Origin: Turicimonas muris | GTDB lineage: Bacteria > Pseudomonadota > Gammaproteobacteria > Burkholderiales > Burkholderiaceae_F | Length of the DNA: 64,000 nt | Assembly (NCBI RefSeq): GCF_002221595.1 | Contig: NZ_NHMP01000004.1 | Coordinates: forward strand, 124,001 to 188,000 | Direction: 5' to 3' | In this document: piece after piece, positions 17,454 through 25,863 of the stretch | Position numbering within the stretch: position 1 is the stretch's first letter | Layout of the letters: every line of letters starts with the position of its first letter | The notes under the pieces: model-generated | Database searches by the model: none | What the model was told of the DNA's origin: nothing | Seen by the model: the letters and a program-made list of their open reading frames with translations, nothing else | Made by a program: the position numbers and the translations under genes

Positions 17454-17843
17454 ATGTTTGATGATTTAGATGAAGAACCGAAAGTCGATCTGACGCCTTT
17501 AATTGATGTCATTTTCATGCTTGTTATTTTCTTTGTCATGACCATGACTTTCAGCAAGCCGGTCATTGATTTGACATTACCTGCCGCAGAAAACTCTTTG
17601 GCTCAGAAAAACAATCAGGAATTGATCCTGCAAGTCAACGAAGCAGGAACCATTCTCTGGAACGACAAGGCTCTTTCTAAGGAAGAGCTGCCTGTCTTTC
17701 TTGATGAGCATCCGGAAGGGCTTCTTACTCTTATGATTGACGAAAAAGCGCCTTTTCAAAGTTTCGTCTGGATCGTGGATGTAGCCAAAGTAAAACGAGA
17801 GGGCCGTTTCGTTATCGGTACCAGAAAGAATAATAGTGGCTAA
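17454..17843 (+). CDS. exbD: ExbD/TolR-type motor subunit
   Basis: About 129 residues: short cytoplasmic start, a single membrane helix with the essential Asp (VDLTPLIDVIFMLVIFFVM), and a periplasmic domain. The ATG at 17454 has AGGA about ten bases upstream and fits the family start (MFDDLDEEPKVDLTP). An upstream in-frame start at 17385 would overlap exbB. It pairs with the upstream ExbB and overlaps tonB by one base. Confidence 0.87.
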   Translation: MFDDLDEEPKVDLTPLIDVIFMLVIFFVMTMTFSKPVIDLTLPAAENSLAQKNNQELILQVNEAGTILWNDKALSKEELPVFLDEHPEGLLTLMIDEKAPFQSFVWIVDVAKVKREGRFVIGTRKNNSG

Positions 17844-18646
17844 TGATGGATACCTGTACTCAGTTAGATTTGAACGGCATAAGGAAAGCCAAGAACGCAG
17901 CTCGGCTGTTTATTATTTCCGCTTGTGTGTGTTCTGTTTACTTGGCGACCCTTCCCTCCCAAATAAAACCGCTCACCGTTACAGCGCTCCCTACAATTGA
18001 ACTGAGTTTTGTGCAGTTTGAAGAACCGCCCCTCCCTACGGAGCCTGCACCCGTTGAGTCTGTTGAACGTTTGCTAGCCGAGGAATCCGAGATAAAAGTA
18101 GAAACTCCTCCAGAACCTAAAGAACCTGCAGTTGTTCCGGCGGAGCCGCCTGTAGCTGAACCAACGGTGATTCCTCCTCCGGCAATACCTATCAAGAACA
18201 TCAAGAAAAAAATAGTTCAAGAAAAGCCTCGTAAAAAAGAAGTCAACCCTGTGCCAAAACCTTTACCCATCAAAAACAGCAAACCTGAGACTAAGCCTTC
18301 TTCAAACGAATCTATAAAACCCGCTTCATTAGCAGGAAGTGCCTCTGATCTGCAAGCAAACAACAAGCTTGCTTCCCTTTTGATTGCCTTGATTGAAAAA
18401 AAGAAAAAATACCCGAAAGCTGCGATTCGAAGCGGAACTGAAGGGACTTGTCATGCGAAATTCAGATTCGATAAAGAGGGCAGGATTATCGCCGCCTCTC
18501 TTTCCGTGCCGTCCGGAAAAGGAGTTCTTGACCGAGCTTCCAATCAATTGGCCCAGCAGCTGATCGGTACAAACTTTAATATTCCAAATTCCGGAATCGG
18601 AATCGAAATCCAAGTCCCTATCAAATTTGAACTGGTGAACAGATAG
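17843..18646 (+). CDS. tonB: TonB energy transducer
   Basis: TonB-like protein of 267 residues: N-terminal membrane anchor (about residues 19-36), a Pro/Glu/Lys-rich spacer (residues 55-160) spanning the periplasm, and a C-terminal TonB domain beginning YPKAAIRSGTEGTCHAKFRF. Start at 17843 or the adjacent ATG at 17846. It closes the operon and supplies energy coupling to the TonB-dependent receptor. The TonB C-terminal domain has the expected hydrophobic strand pattern. Confidence 0.85.
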   Translation: MMDTCTQLDLNGIRKAKNAARLFIISACVCSVYLATLPSQIKPLTVTALPTIELSFVQFEEPPLPTEPAPVESVERLLAEESEIKVETPPEPKEPAVVPAEPPVAEPTVIPPPAIPIKNIKKKIVQEKPRKKEVNPVPKPLPIKNSKPETKPSSNESIKPASLAGSASDLQANNKLASLLIALIEKKKKYPKAAIRSGTEGTCHAKFRFDKEGRIIAASLSVPSGKGVLDRASNQLAQQLIGTNFNIPNSGIGIEIQVPIKFELVNR

Positions 18647-18663
18647 GATCACCATTTTCTCAA

Positions 18664-18688
18664 CAAAAAGGCGCCTGAAAACAGGCGC
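18664..18688 (-). terminator. Rho-independent terminator for the cytochrome operon
   Basis: GCGCCTG and CAGGCGC pair around an AAAA/TTTT loop. On the minus strand the stem is followed by CTTTTTG, a U-run. It lies between the convergent tonB and cytochrome genes. Confidence 0.7.
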
Positions 18689-18714
18689 AAAATGAATGAG
18701 AAACAATAGCTTGT

Positions 18715-19074
18715 TTAGGGTACCTTGAAATTGTAGTAGTGACACTCAGCGCAATAATTAACGCTTGGTTTGTGTCCCTTGTGGCATGTTGAACATGGCA
18801 GATTACCGTCATGCTGGCTATGCGGATTCATTTCTTCCGGATTCTCCGGTGTGGTCTTCTTAGCTACTTGATCATAGAAACCGTGACATTGGACACATGG
18901 TTCATGTCTTTGATCATCTTCTTTGAGCTGGGCCGAAATTTGCGGTCCGTGGCATACTTGGCACTGAACTCCGCGCGCAACGTGACGATCACCTAGGAAC
19001 TGCGGCTTGTCCTGGGCGATAGCGCTGAATGAAAGAAGAGCGCCAAAAAATAAAACAACAAGCTTGGTTTTCAA
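18715..19074 (-). CDS. Periplasmic tetraheme cytochrome c (flavocytochrome c3 heme domain type)
   Basis: 119 residues with a Sec signal peptide (cleavage near AIAQ, residues 18-21) and four CxxCH heme-binding motifs: CQVCH, CVQCH, CSTCH and CAECH. This matches the small tetraheme domain that in Shewanella Fcc3 is fused to the flavoprotein but here is a separate subunit. It is encoded 72 bases after the Tat-exported flavoprotein, and it should carry electrons from a membrane quinol dehydrogenase to that flavoprotein. The intergenic region contains a CGGCCG...CGGCCG hairpin that could set different subunit amounts. Confidence 0.88.
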   Translation of the reverse strand: MKTKLVVLFFGALLSFSAIAQDKPQFLGDRHVARGVQCQVCHGPQISAQLKEDDQRHEPCVQCHGFYDQVAKKTTPENPEEMNPHSQHDGNLPCSTCHKGHKPSVNYCAECHYYNFKVP

Positions 19075-19146
19075 TTTAGTTCTCCTTTACACAATCGGCC
19101 GGAAACTACGTTCACGGCCGACTGTACTATTGCTCAGAGAAAGCGA

Positions 19147-20856
19147 TTATCCGCGGTTAGGCTGTTTTGCAACTTCCTTACCGGCAACCTGACCGAATAC
19201 TAAGCATTCTGTCAAGTTTCCGCCACCCTGATAAACGAACTTCAAAGCAGAAGCGATTTCACCAACAGCGTAAAGGCCAGGAATCGGCTGGAGGTTCCAA
19301 TCGAGAACTTCACGCTTAGCGTTAGCAGCCAAGCCGCCTTTAGTATTTGGACCGCCGGCTACGAGAGGAACAGCATAGAATGGACCGTCAGAAACAGGCT
19401 GCAATGTGCTCTTGAGGCGTCCGAACTCTTTATCTTCGCCTGCTGCGCAAGCAGCGTTGTAGTTCTTAACGGTTTCTGCAAGAGCTGCAGGATCCATCTT
19501 GTTACCGTTTTCCTTGATAGCTTTGATCTTCTTGCCGAGTTCTTCAATAGTGTCAGCTTTCAGGATCCAGCCTTTCTTAACAGCATCGCTGTTGTCAGCT
19601 GCGCCGTAATCAACAAAGCCATAACCCGGAGTGGAGATGCCGAGACCTACGAGAGGTTTGCTCTTACGGAGAGTTTCGTCGAAGATGAACCAAGACGGGC
19701 TGTTTGGATAGTCGAGTTTGTCGATATCAAACTTAACGGCTTCTTTATAGAAGAAGTAGCGGCTTGGATCCTTAGTAACTTTGTGTTCAGCAGCGTAACG
19801 TTTACCGTAGTTATTAACAACGATAGCGTGGCCGGAACCAACTGCAGGAGTGATCATGCCCAAACGCATGCCGTTGTGGCGTACTGGAGCAGGCATAATG
19901 ATACGGGAAGCGGCTTTACCGGCTTTCATAATACCGGCGCCAGCCTTCTGACCCATAGCGATACCGTCGCCTTCATTAAATGTTGTACCGTAGAATGCCC
20001 AGCCTTCAACGCCCGGGCCTTCCAAGAATGCTTGACGCATCGGGAGGCTGTATTCGTAACCGCCGGAGCAGAGAACAACGCCCTTGCGTGCCTTGTAAGC
20101 AACTTTTTTGCCGTTCTGTTCTGCGATAACACCGATAACTTCGCCCTTATCATTCTGAACGAGGTCGCGGCCGCGAGTTTCATAATCAACTTTGATCTTG
20201 TCGGCACGGGTCTTGATACCGTTGTCTAAGCAAAGCCAGAAAGCTTCACCGGAAATTGCTTTTTCCTTAGGACCGTTGTAGCAAGGAGTATTGAAACCTG
20301 CCGGGATACGATCAGGATAAGAAGAACGATAAACCTGATAGCCACAGTCCTTAGCGCCTGGGAATGTCGGGAAAGCTGCACCCTTGAAGCCCGGAGTAGC
20401 AAATGCCTGAAACTTCGGATCCTGTTTCTTCATCCAGTCAAGAAGGCCCGGAGTGTATTCGGCCCAAGCTTCGGCCAAGCCGTCGGAAACCTGAGGCTGT
20501 TCGCCTTCGAGTTTTCCAGGAATGTTTTCGCCGGAGAACATGGCCTTAGCATATTCTTTCAATGCAGCCTTATTGCCTGATTTATCCGGGCAGTGGAAGA
20601 TACCGCCGGACATACGAGTATTGGAGCGAAGTGTTGCGGCTGGCTGTCTTTCGATAACGATAACATCTGCACCGTTGTCGGCAGCAGTGATAGCTGTAGC
20701 AGCGCCTGCACCACCCAAACCTACAACGATAACGTCGGCTTCCTTATCCCATTTTTGCTGCTGAGCAGAAGCGGTTGCAGCGGTAAATGTACCGACTGTA
20801 GCAACAACGCCTACGCCAGATGTTTTAAGGAAACCACGTCTTGAGATATTGGTCAT
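19147..20856 (-). CDS. Tat-exported FAD-dependent reductase (flavocytochrome c flavoprotein subunit family)
   Basis: 569 residues. A twin-arginine signal (SRRGFLK, residues 5-11) sends the folded FAD protein to the periplasm. The FAD fold begins with VIVVGLGGAGAATAIT and ends with PIPGLYAVGEIASA plus GGGNLTECLVFGQVAG. It belongs to the fumarate reductase/urocanate reductase/3-oxosteroid dehydrogenase superfamily. The fumarate-site motifs of Shewanella Fcc3, as I remember them (HPT, HTMGG, HGANRLGGN), are absent or replaced by IIMPAPV, NTKGG and FVYQGGGN. So the acceptor is probably not fumarate but another unsaturated compound. An AAGGAG ribosome-binding site precedes the ATG. The next gene downstream is the tetraheme cytochrome. 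Confidence 0.85.
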   Translation of the reverse strand: MTNISRRGFLKTSGVGVVATVGTFTAATASAQQQKWDKEADVIVVGLGGAGAATAITAADNGADVIVIERQPAATLRSNTRMSGGIFHCPDKSGNKAALKEYAKAMFSGENIPGKLEGEQPQVSDGLAEAWAEYTPGLLDWMKKQDPKFQAFATPGFKGAAFPTFPGAKDCGYQVYRSSYPDRIPAGFNTPCYNGPKEKAISGEAFWLCLDNGIKTRADKIKVDYETRGRDLVQNDKGEVIGVIAEQNGKKVAYKARKGVVLCSGGYEYSLPMRQAFLEGPGVEGWAFYGTTFNEGDGIAMGQKAGAGIMKAGKAASRIIMPAPVRHNGMRLGMITPAVGSGHAIVVNNYGKRYAAEHKVTKDPSRYFFYKEAVKFDIDKLDYPNSPSWFIFDETLRKSKPLVGLGISTPGYGFVDYGAADNSDAVKKGWILKADTIEELGKKIKAIKENGNKMDPAALAETVKNYNAACAAGEDKEFGRLKSTLQPVSDGPFYAVPLVAGGPNTKGGLAANAKREVLDWNLQPIPGLYAVGEIASALKFVYQGGGNLTECLVFGQVAGKEVAKQPNRG

Positions 20857-21238
20857 TTATTTCTCCTTGTTTTGTTTTTTGAGATAGCTCACTGAGCTAC
20901 GTATTTGAATTTACACGGTTGCAAAGGGGGCGTAAAGGGAGAAAGTGCGGTTGATTTGACCAAAAGAGAAGAGTAAACTTTTTAAGTTAAGCTTAAGGAA
21001 TTGCCCGTAGCCTCAAGCAATTTTTCTCAGAAATGCAATCGCAATTTCTCCCTTCTCTTTCTCCTCACCATTTACTTTTGAAACAATTAGTTACTTTTGT
21101 TGAGTTCTAAATTGATGATTTTCTATTTCTTATAACAAAGTCTTTTCATAGAAAACCATGTTGTACTCAATTGCGGGAAGATCCTCCCCTGTAGAAAAAA
21201 AAGATTTTTATCATGCTCTTTAACTTGGAGATCTTCCG
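20857..21238. promoter_or_regulatory. Divergent intergenic region of the flavocytochrome operon
   Basis: 382 bases without a gene between the flavoprotein (minus) and the small DUF6429-like gene (plus). It is AT-rich and carries the short inverted repeat AACTTTTTAAGTT (about 20975-20987) and TTAAGCTTAAGG just after it. These could be regulator or promoter elements; no clear sigma-70 promoter is convincing by eye. Confidence 0.3.
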
Positions 21239-21511
21239 ATGAATCTGAACGAAACGGCTAAAGAAACTCTCGTTGAGAACTTGACTCTCGTCCTCTTGTA
21301 CCTCACTAGCAGGTGCGAAGAGCTTCCAGTAACTCACGAAAAAATTTACTCGACTTGGAAAAGTTATGACTGGAATGCTATGGATAAGCTAATTGAAAAC
21401 GGCTGCCTGTTTCCTCCAAAATGTCGAAGAACACATACGAGATACTTGACCGATGAAGGCGTAAAAAAAGCAAGAGAACTCTTGGAGGAACTACATCTGA
21501 CAGCAAAATAG
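21239..21511 (+). CDS. DUF6429-like small protein
   Basis: 90 residues. The layout LVLLYLTS ... WKSYDWNAMDKLIENGCLFPP ... RYLTDEGVKKARELLEEL resembles the DUF6429 pattern (a short helical protein with W-K-x-x-D-W and a TxEG winged-helix-like end). GGAG lies nine bases before the ATG, so translation is likely. Function is unknown; the winged-helix look suggests nucleic-acid or protein binding, which is inference. It stands alone between two regulatory regions. Confidence 0.6.
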   Translation: MNLNETAKETLVENLTLVLLYLTSRCEELPVTHEKIYSTWKSYDWNAMDKLIENGCLFPPKCRRTHTRYLTDEGVKKARELLEELHLTAK

Positions 21512-21696
21512 CGTCCATAGCAGTCGAGCACTTCCCCCGCTAAAAAACACTAGTTTTTCTATGAGAACTTTTACTATAAATCTTAAGGCTACTCTGAGAT
21601 TATGAAAAAAGACCCAATCAATTAATACTTATATTCCTGTGCAAAAGACTCTTTGATTTAGAATGTTTTTTGTTCTTGGTTATCCTACGGTGTTTC

Positions 21697-22659
21697 ATGC
21701 TAACAAATCAATGGAAGTCCAAACATTTGGGAATGTGGGAGCTATTATTTAAAGTTTTTGAGAAAGGTTCCGTAAGTCGCGTTGCTGATGAGACTGGGGT
21801 CGATCGAGGACAACTTTCTCGCATGATAAAGGCCTTGGAAAACGAAGTCGGTTGCGAGCTGGTGGAAAGAATTGGACGAACCGCAAAGCCAACTCTTGCC
21901 GGCGCCCAAGCAAGAAAAGAGATTTTACCGTTATTGGAATCTCTGGATAAAACTATCGTTGACTTAACTACCTCCCAACAGCTATCCATCGGCAACATTA
22001 GATTCGGAGCTATGCCAGGATTCCTTCAAACTCAAATCGTTCCATTGATTGCCGAATTCCAAAAGCTGCACCCAAAAGTGACTTTTGATGTCATAGGTGA
22101 CGATGATCCAAAAGCCATAATGTTCGGACAAAGCGATGTCATGCTCTATTACGGACCAAACAATAATCCGCACCTCGTTGAACACTGGGTAACTCGCTCT
22201 CTTTTCATTCCTTGTGCGGCGCCAAGTTATTTGGAACGCTATGGTTCTCCAACATCGCCTACTCAACTCGTGGATCACGCCGGAGTGATATATAACGGCA
22301 AAGTCCGGCCTCTCTCTCCCGCCTTGGTCAAAGGATCTCTCCAAGAAACAATCCATTGGAAATCCGAAATTCGATTTAACAATATTTTGTTAGCCAAAAC
22401 AGCAGCCCTGGAAGGCTGCGGAATAGTGCTGGACATGCCTCTGCATCACTGCTACCAAGAAATTCTTGCCGGAAAATTGGTTCCAATACTCAACGGCTGG
22501 CATATTCCCAATCTTGATAATTACATTGGAACAACCTTAGAAGCTCACAAACTAAAAAGAGTTCAAACCTTTATCGATTGGTATGTAATGAGAAGAAGAG
22601 AAATAGAGGGCGAACAGAAGAGGCTTGTCCAAGAAAAATTTCCCTTTATTGTTTACTAG
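21697..22659 (+). CDS. LysR-family transcriptional regulator
   Basis: About 320 residues. N-terminal winged helix-turn-helix (LLFKVFEKGSVSRVADETGVDRGQLSRMIKALE in pieces) followed by a periplasmic-binding-like effector domain. I choose the ATG at 21697 (MLTNQWKSKH); the open frame extends 27 bases upstream through a TTG. It converges with dcuC and shares a bidirectional terminator with it. The usual divergent LysR target is not adjacent: upstream on the other side are DUF6429 and the flavocytochrome operon. A regulator of dicarboxylate or lyase genes is plausible but not shown. Confidence 0.85.
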   Translation: MLTNQWKSKHLGMWELLFKVFEKGSVSRVADETGVDRGQLSRMIKALENEVGCELVERIGRTAKPTLAGAQARKEILPLLESLDKTIVDLTTSQQLSIGNIRFGAMPGFLQTQIVPLIAEFQKLHPKVTFDVIGDDDPKAIMFGQSDVMLYYGPNNNPHLVEHWVTRSLFIPCAAPSYLERYGSPTSPTQLVDHAGVIYNGKVRPLSPALVKGSLQETIHWKSEIRFNNILLAKTAALEGCGIVLDMPLHHCYQEILAGKLVPILNGWHIPNLDNYIGTTLEAHKLKRVQTFIDWYVMRRREIEGEQKRLVQEKFPFIVY

Positions 22660-22695
22660 AAAGCCTGAGAGCTTCAGTTGACGGCTCAGGCTTTC
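22659..22695. terminator. Bidirectional terminator between LysR gene and dcuC
   Basis: GAAAGCCTGAG (22659-22669) and CTCAGGCTTTC (22685-22695) form a perfect 11-bp stem between two convergent genes. U-runs are short on both sides. Confidence 0.6.
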
Positions 22696-22709
22696 AAAAA
22701 GAGAATAAT

Positions 22710-24053
22710 TTAAAACATAAACATACAGAAGGTTGTGACCACTAAGGCGACGATAACCGGAATCGCTGTTCGTTTGGCAATTTCCATTGGGTTAACTCCG
22801 GCTAATCCCGCAAGAATAATTACGCCGCCTGCCACTGGGGACATGGTGCGGCCGAGACCGGCAGCAATTTGGGCAACAGCGCCTAACTGCACAATAGTTA
22901 AGCCGAAATCTGCTGCATGCGGAGTAATAGCCTCGTTAAAAGCCAAGGCAGCGGCATTTCCAGAACCGGAGATCGCGGCCATAACAAATGGGCCTGCTGC
23001 TGCAGCGAACATGGCCACTGACTGAGACCCCTTCATTGAGTCAACTAATGCTCCAGTAAGGCCAATAGATTTCATACCGGCAGCAAATAATGCGGCAGCG
23101 GCAATAAGGATGACAACATCACAGAATCCGTCTCCAGCGCCTCGGCAGAAACGCTTGGAACAATCGCCTATTTTTTGTTTGTTGATAATGGCAACCATCA
23201 AACCGATAGCTGTTCCAATAAGCATACAAACCGGAACCGAGAATACTTTTGTGGGTAATACGCCTACTTGCTTTGAGGCCAAAACAAGAAGAACAAGAGG
23301 AACAACAGGTACAACGGCGTAGATAGGATTTACCTTGAAATCCTTCTTGGTTTCTTCTGCCAGTCCTCCTTCTAAAGCGTCTCCTGCGGAAGACAACTGA
23401 GTAGAGCCCACACCTTCTTTCAAGAACATACAAATCAGAGCGAGCACGGCGGCAACGACTAGTGCGCCAATTGCACAGGGCAAAAACTCTTGCATAATAA
23501 CAATCATCGCATCAGGAGCACCAATCTCTTTTGCTTTGAATGCAATGTCAGCAATCTGGGGATTAAACATCAAACCCGGGCTTACAACCGATCCCCATGT
23601 TCCAGCAAAAACAGCAGATGCTGCCATGACAGGCCTAACTTTTAGTGCGATTAGAGCCGGTACCAGCAGCACACCGACAGCCGCGGCAATCCCGGCCGCA
23701 GAAGGAAGAACGATGTTAAGCACCCACGTAATTAATACTGCGCCGGGAATAACAATCGCCGGTACGTATTTCAACGGCTTTACCAGAGAGTTGACTAAGT
23801 GATCTGAGCATTTTGTGAATGTCATGACATATCCGAAGCCCATCACTGTTACAATGGTCGGCACTAGACCACCGTTTACCAGCTGTTTGATGAAAGCGTC
23901 AACAGCAGTGCTTAATGTGACATTTGATCCGCAAACATATTGCCCTATCAAAGCCATCACAATGCCTGATAAGCACAAAACAAGACGAGCTTCATAATTC
24001 TTATATATGAGCCAAAAAGTAACGACAACTATTGCTAATCCAATCCAGATCAT
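22710..24053 (-). CDS. dcuC: Anaerobic C4-dicarboxylate transporter, DcuC family
   Basis: 447 residues with about 12 membrane helices. It matches the DcuC carriers that import fumarate or aspartate in exchange for succinate during anaerobic growth: the N-terminal IGLAIVVVTFWLIYKNYEARL, LPSAAGIAAAVGVLLVPALIAL and GTWGSVVSPGLMFNPQI are typical. It lies 25 bases downstream of an argininosuccinate-lyase-like gene on the same strand, so the two are probably co-transcribed. In that setting it may import the lyase substrate or exchange the fumarate/succinate produced. Confidence 0.87.
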   Translation of the reverse strand: MIWIGLAIVVVTFWLIYKNYEARLVLCLSGIVMALIGQYVCGSNVTLSTAVDAFIKQLVNGGLVPTIVTVMGFGYVMTFTKCSDHLVNSLVKPLKYVPAIVIPGAVLITWVLNIVLPSAAGIAAAVGVLLVPALIALKVRPVMAASAVFAGTWGSVVSPGLMFNPQIADIAFKAKEIGAPDAMIVIMQEFLPCAIGALVVAAVLALICMFLKEGVGSTQLSSAGDALEGGLAEETKKDFKVNPIYAVVPVVPLVLLVLASKQVGVLPTKVFSVPVCMLIGTAIGLMVAIINKQKIGDCSKRFCRGAGDGFCDVVILIAAAALFAAGMKSIGLTGALVDSMKGSQSVAMFAAAAGPFVMAAISGSGNAAALAFNEAITPHAADFGLTIVQLGAVAQIAAGLGRTMSPVAGGVIILAGLAGVNPMEIAKRTAIPVIVALVVTTFCMFMF

Positions 24054-24078
24054 ATGTATCTCCTGAGATTTATTAGGT

Positions 24079-25557
24079 TTATAACTTTGAAAACTCTGCG
24101 TCTAATTTGATTGCTGCCTCTGAGAGATCCTTCTTTTTCTTATTTAGCCAAAGCTCATCCTGCTCGAGTTGTTTGGCAATTGAAACTAAGTTTTTAGAAG
24201 TACTTGTAGGTGAAGGAGCTCCGGTTCCAACGCGAGACCTCACAACATTTTCAGGTGCGAGATAGCCTCTGAACTCCTGCTCGGAAAGTGGCAGATGCTG
24301 GGATTTTCCCTCCAATTTCTCTGTTATTTCTTCATAACTTTTTCGAACCGTTTCGAAAGGAATATTTTTAGGTAACCAACCGTTTTTGCGACCTTTTGAC
24401 ACCACATCACTGGCAAAGTTGTGCCCGACCCTGAAAGGCACCTGGTAGTGCATTTGAAGAGCTTCAGCCAATGCCATGGTGCATGTCCAGTCATTTTCCA
24501 ATTCCTCTAAGGCACGTTCTTTATTGATGCGAAGCATGGAAAAAGCCTGGGTAGTAAGAGCCAACATAGACACAGCCAAAGAAAACACCTTGGCATTATC
24601 TTCAAGCACGCTTTCCTTGTTGTCATACATCCCGAGATTGAGGTTATGGGCCCTAAAAAATGCACTTGTAGAAGCACCAATTACGTCAGAGGCTCTCGCG
24701 CGGGTCTTATTTAAGATTCCTGGATTTCTTTTTTGAGGCATTGCCGAGGAGCCATAAGCATCCGAATCATCCAACATAATCCAAGGCCTCGTCTGCGAAT
24801 ACTGCTGAGCTAAATCTTGTATTAATACCGTTATTCTTACGGCGATATTGGATGCAATTGAAGCCGCTTCTAATGGAACGTCAAAAAGGCTTACTTGACT
24901 GCTATCCAATCCATTGATAATAGGAGCATCAAATCCAAGTAACTCGGCCAATCTTTCTCTTGAAAGAGGCCATGCTGAACAAGCAAGGACACCGCTTCCA
25001 AGTGCGCACTGATTTACGCGCACCCAGGACTCTTTGATTCTGGCCGCATCTCTTTCGAACGATTCCAAAAATGCCCAGAGATAAAAACCTAGTGTTATAG
25101 GCATTGCCTGTACACCGTTGGTATAGGCCGGCATCCATGTTTCTACATTGTGTTCCGCAACTGCTAACAGTTGCCTTCTTAATTTGTTCAGTCTGTCAAA
25201 AGTGTCGAGAACTGCTCTTCGTAAACGTGCTTGGTTGAGTGTGGCAAAAATATCCTGACGACTTCTTCCGGTATGGATGAGCGTAGCTTCCTGCCCGCAA
25301 TGTTTGATTAGAAGCTTCTCCAGAGGCATGATATCGAAAATTGGAGCAGTCCCAGGCGCATTCAACTCTCTCTCAGCTTCTCGCTGTGCCTCTGCAATCT
25401 TCTCTGTTTGCTCCTTAGAAAGAATTTTCTGTTCACTTAACATCACTAGAGAGGCTCTGTTTATCCTGTTTTGCCAATACTGCCAGGTCTCATTAGCTGC
25501 CTCTTCACTAGTTGGTCCTAACGTGTCAGGACCCCAAGGAATTCGAGAATTTGTCAT
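24079..25557 (-). CDS. Argininosuccinate-lyase-like enzyme of the fumarase/aspartase superfamily
   Basis: About 492 residues of the ArgH branch: HTGRSRQD (substrate site), and GSSAMPQKRNP, the superfamily signature with the catalytic serine loop. It lacks the N-terminal LWGGRF of biosynthetic ArgH, and QKRNPG replaces QKKNPD, so it is probably a catabolic lyase that splits an N-substituted aspartate-like substrate into fumarate plus an amine. The ATG at 25557 has GAGG six bases upstream; the frame is open four codons further. It is co-directional with dcuC 25 bases downstream. The combination lyase plus dicarboxylate carrier suggests that fumarate is made for anaerobic respiration. The substrate cannot be deduced. 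Confidence 0.75.
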   Translation of the reverse strand: MTNSRIPWGPDTLGPTSEEAANETWQYWQNRINRASLVMLSEQKILSKEQTEKIAEAQREAERELNAPGTAPIFDIMPLEKLLIKHCGQEATLIHTGRSRQDIFATLNQARLRRAVLDTFDRLNKLRRQLLAVAEHNVETWMPAYTNGVQAMPITLGFYLWAFLESFERDAARIKESWVRVNQCALGSGVLACSAWPLSRERLAELLGFDAPIINGLDSSQVSLFDVPLEAASIASNIAVRITVLIQDLAQQYSQTRPWIMLDDSDAYGSSAMPQKRNPGILNKTRARASDVIGASTSAFFRAHNLNLGMYDNKESVLEDNAKVFSLAVSMLALTTQAFSMLRINKERALEELENDWTCTMALAEALQMHYQVPFRVGHNFASDVVSKGRKNGWLPKNIPFETVRKSYEEITEKLEGKSQHLPLSEQEFRGYLAPENVVRSRVGTGAPSPTSTSKNLVSIAKQLEQDELWLNKKKKDLSEAAIKLDAEFSKL

Positions 25558-25569
25558 AAGGTACCTCAA

Positions 25570-25863
25570 ACTTTTTTCTTCAGTCTAATTTGAGGAGCCC
25601 ATAATTGCGATGATTTTTTAAACAATAAAATGTTTAATATTTCTTCAAATAATTCTTGAAACAAAATTATTTATTGTTCTTTTCTTTTGATATTCATGGG
25701 AAAATCAAACATACGAAGCTTAAGAAAATTATTTAGTGAAGAATTTATCATCCTTACTATATGCATTTTTTCATCATATAAGGGGAAATATCTAGAAGAG
25801 TTAAACGTGTGCTTGACATTATTTGTCGCAAGGGGTGACCAAAATAAAGAAAAAGGACCTCCT
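25570..25863. other. AT-rich intergenic region before the RloB-like gene
   Basis: 294 bases with no convincing gene between two divergent genes. The plus frame is open from 25687 but reads as low-quality protein. TTGACA at 25813-25818 could be a -35 element, but no good -10 follows at 17 bases. Confidence 0.3.

Noticed and set aside
24079-25557. Plain biosynthetic argH
   Set aside because: Lacks the N-terminal LWGGRF-type start, differs in the signature loop and is coupled to dcuC with no arginine genes beside it; not excluded, but less likely.
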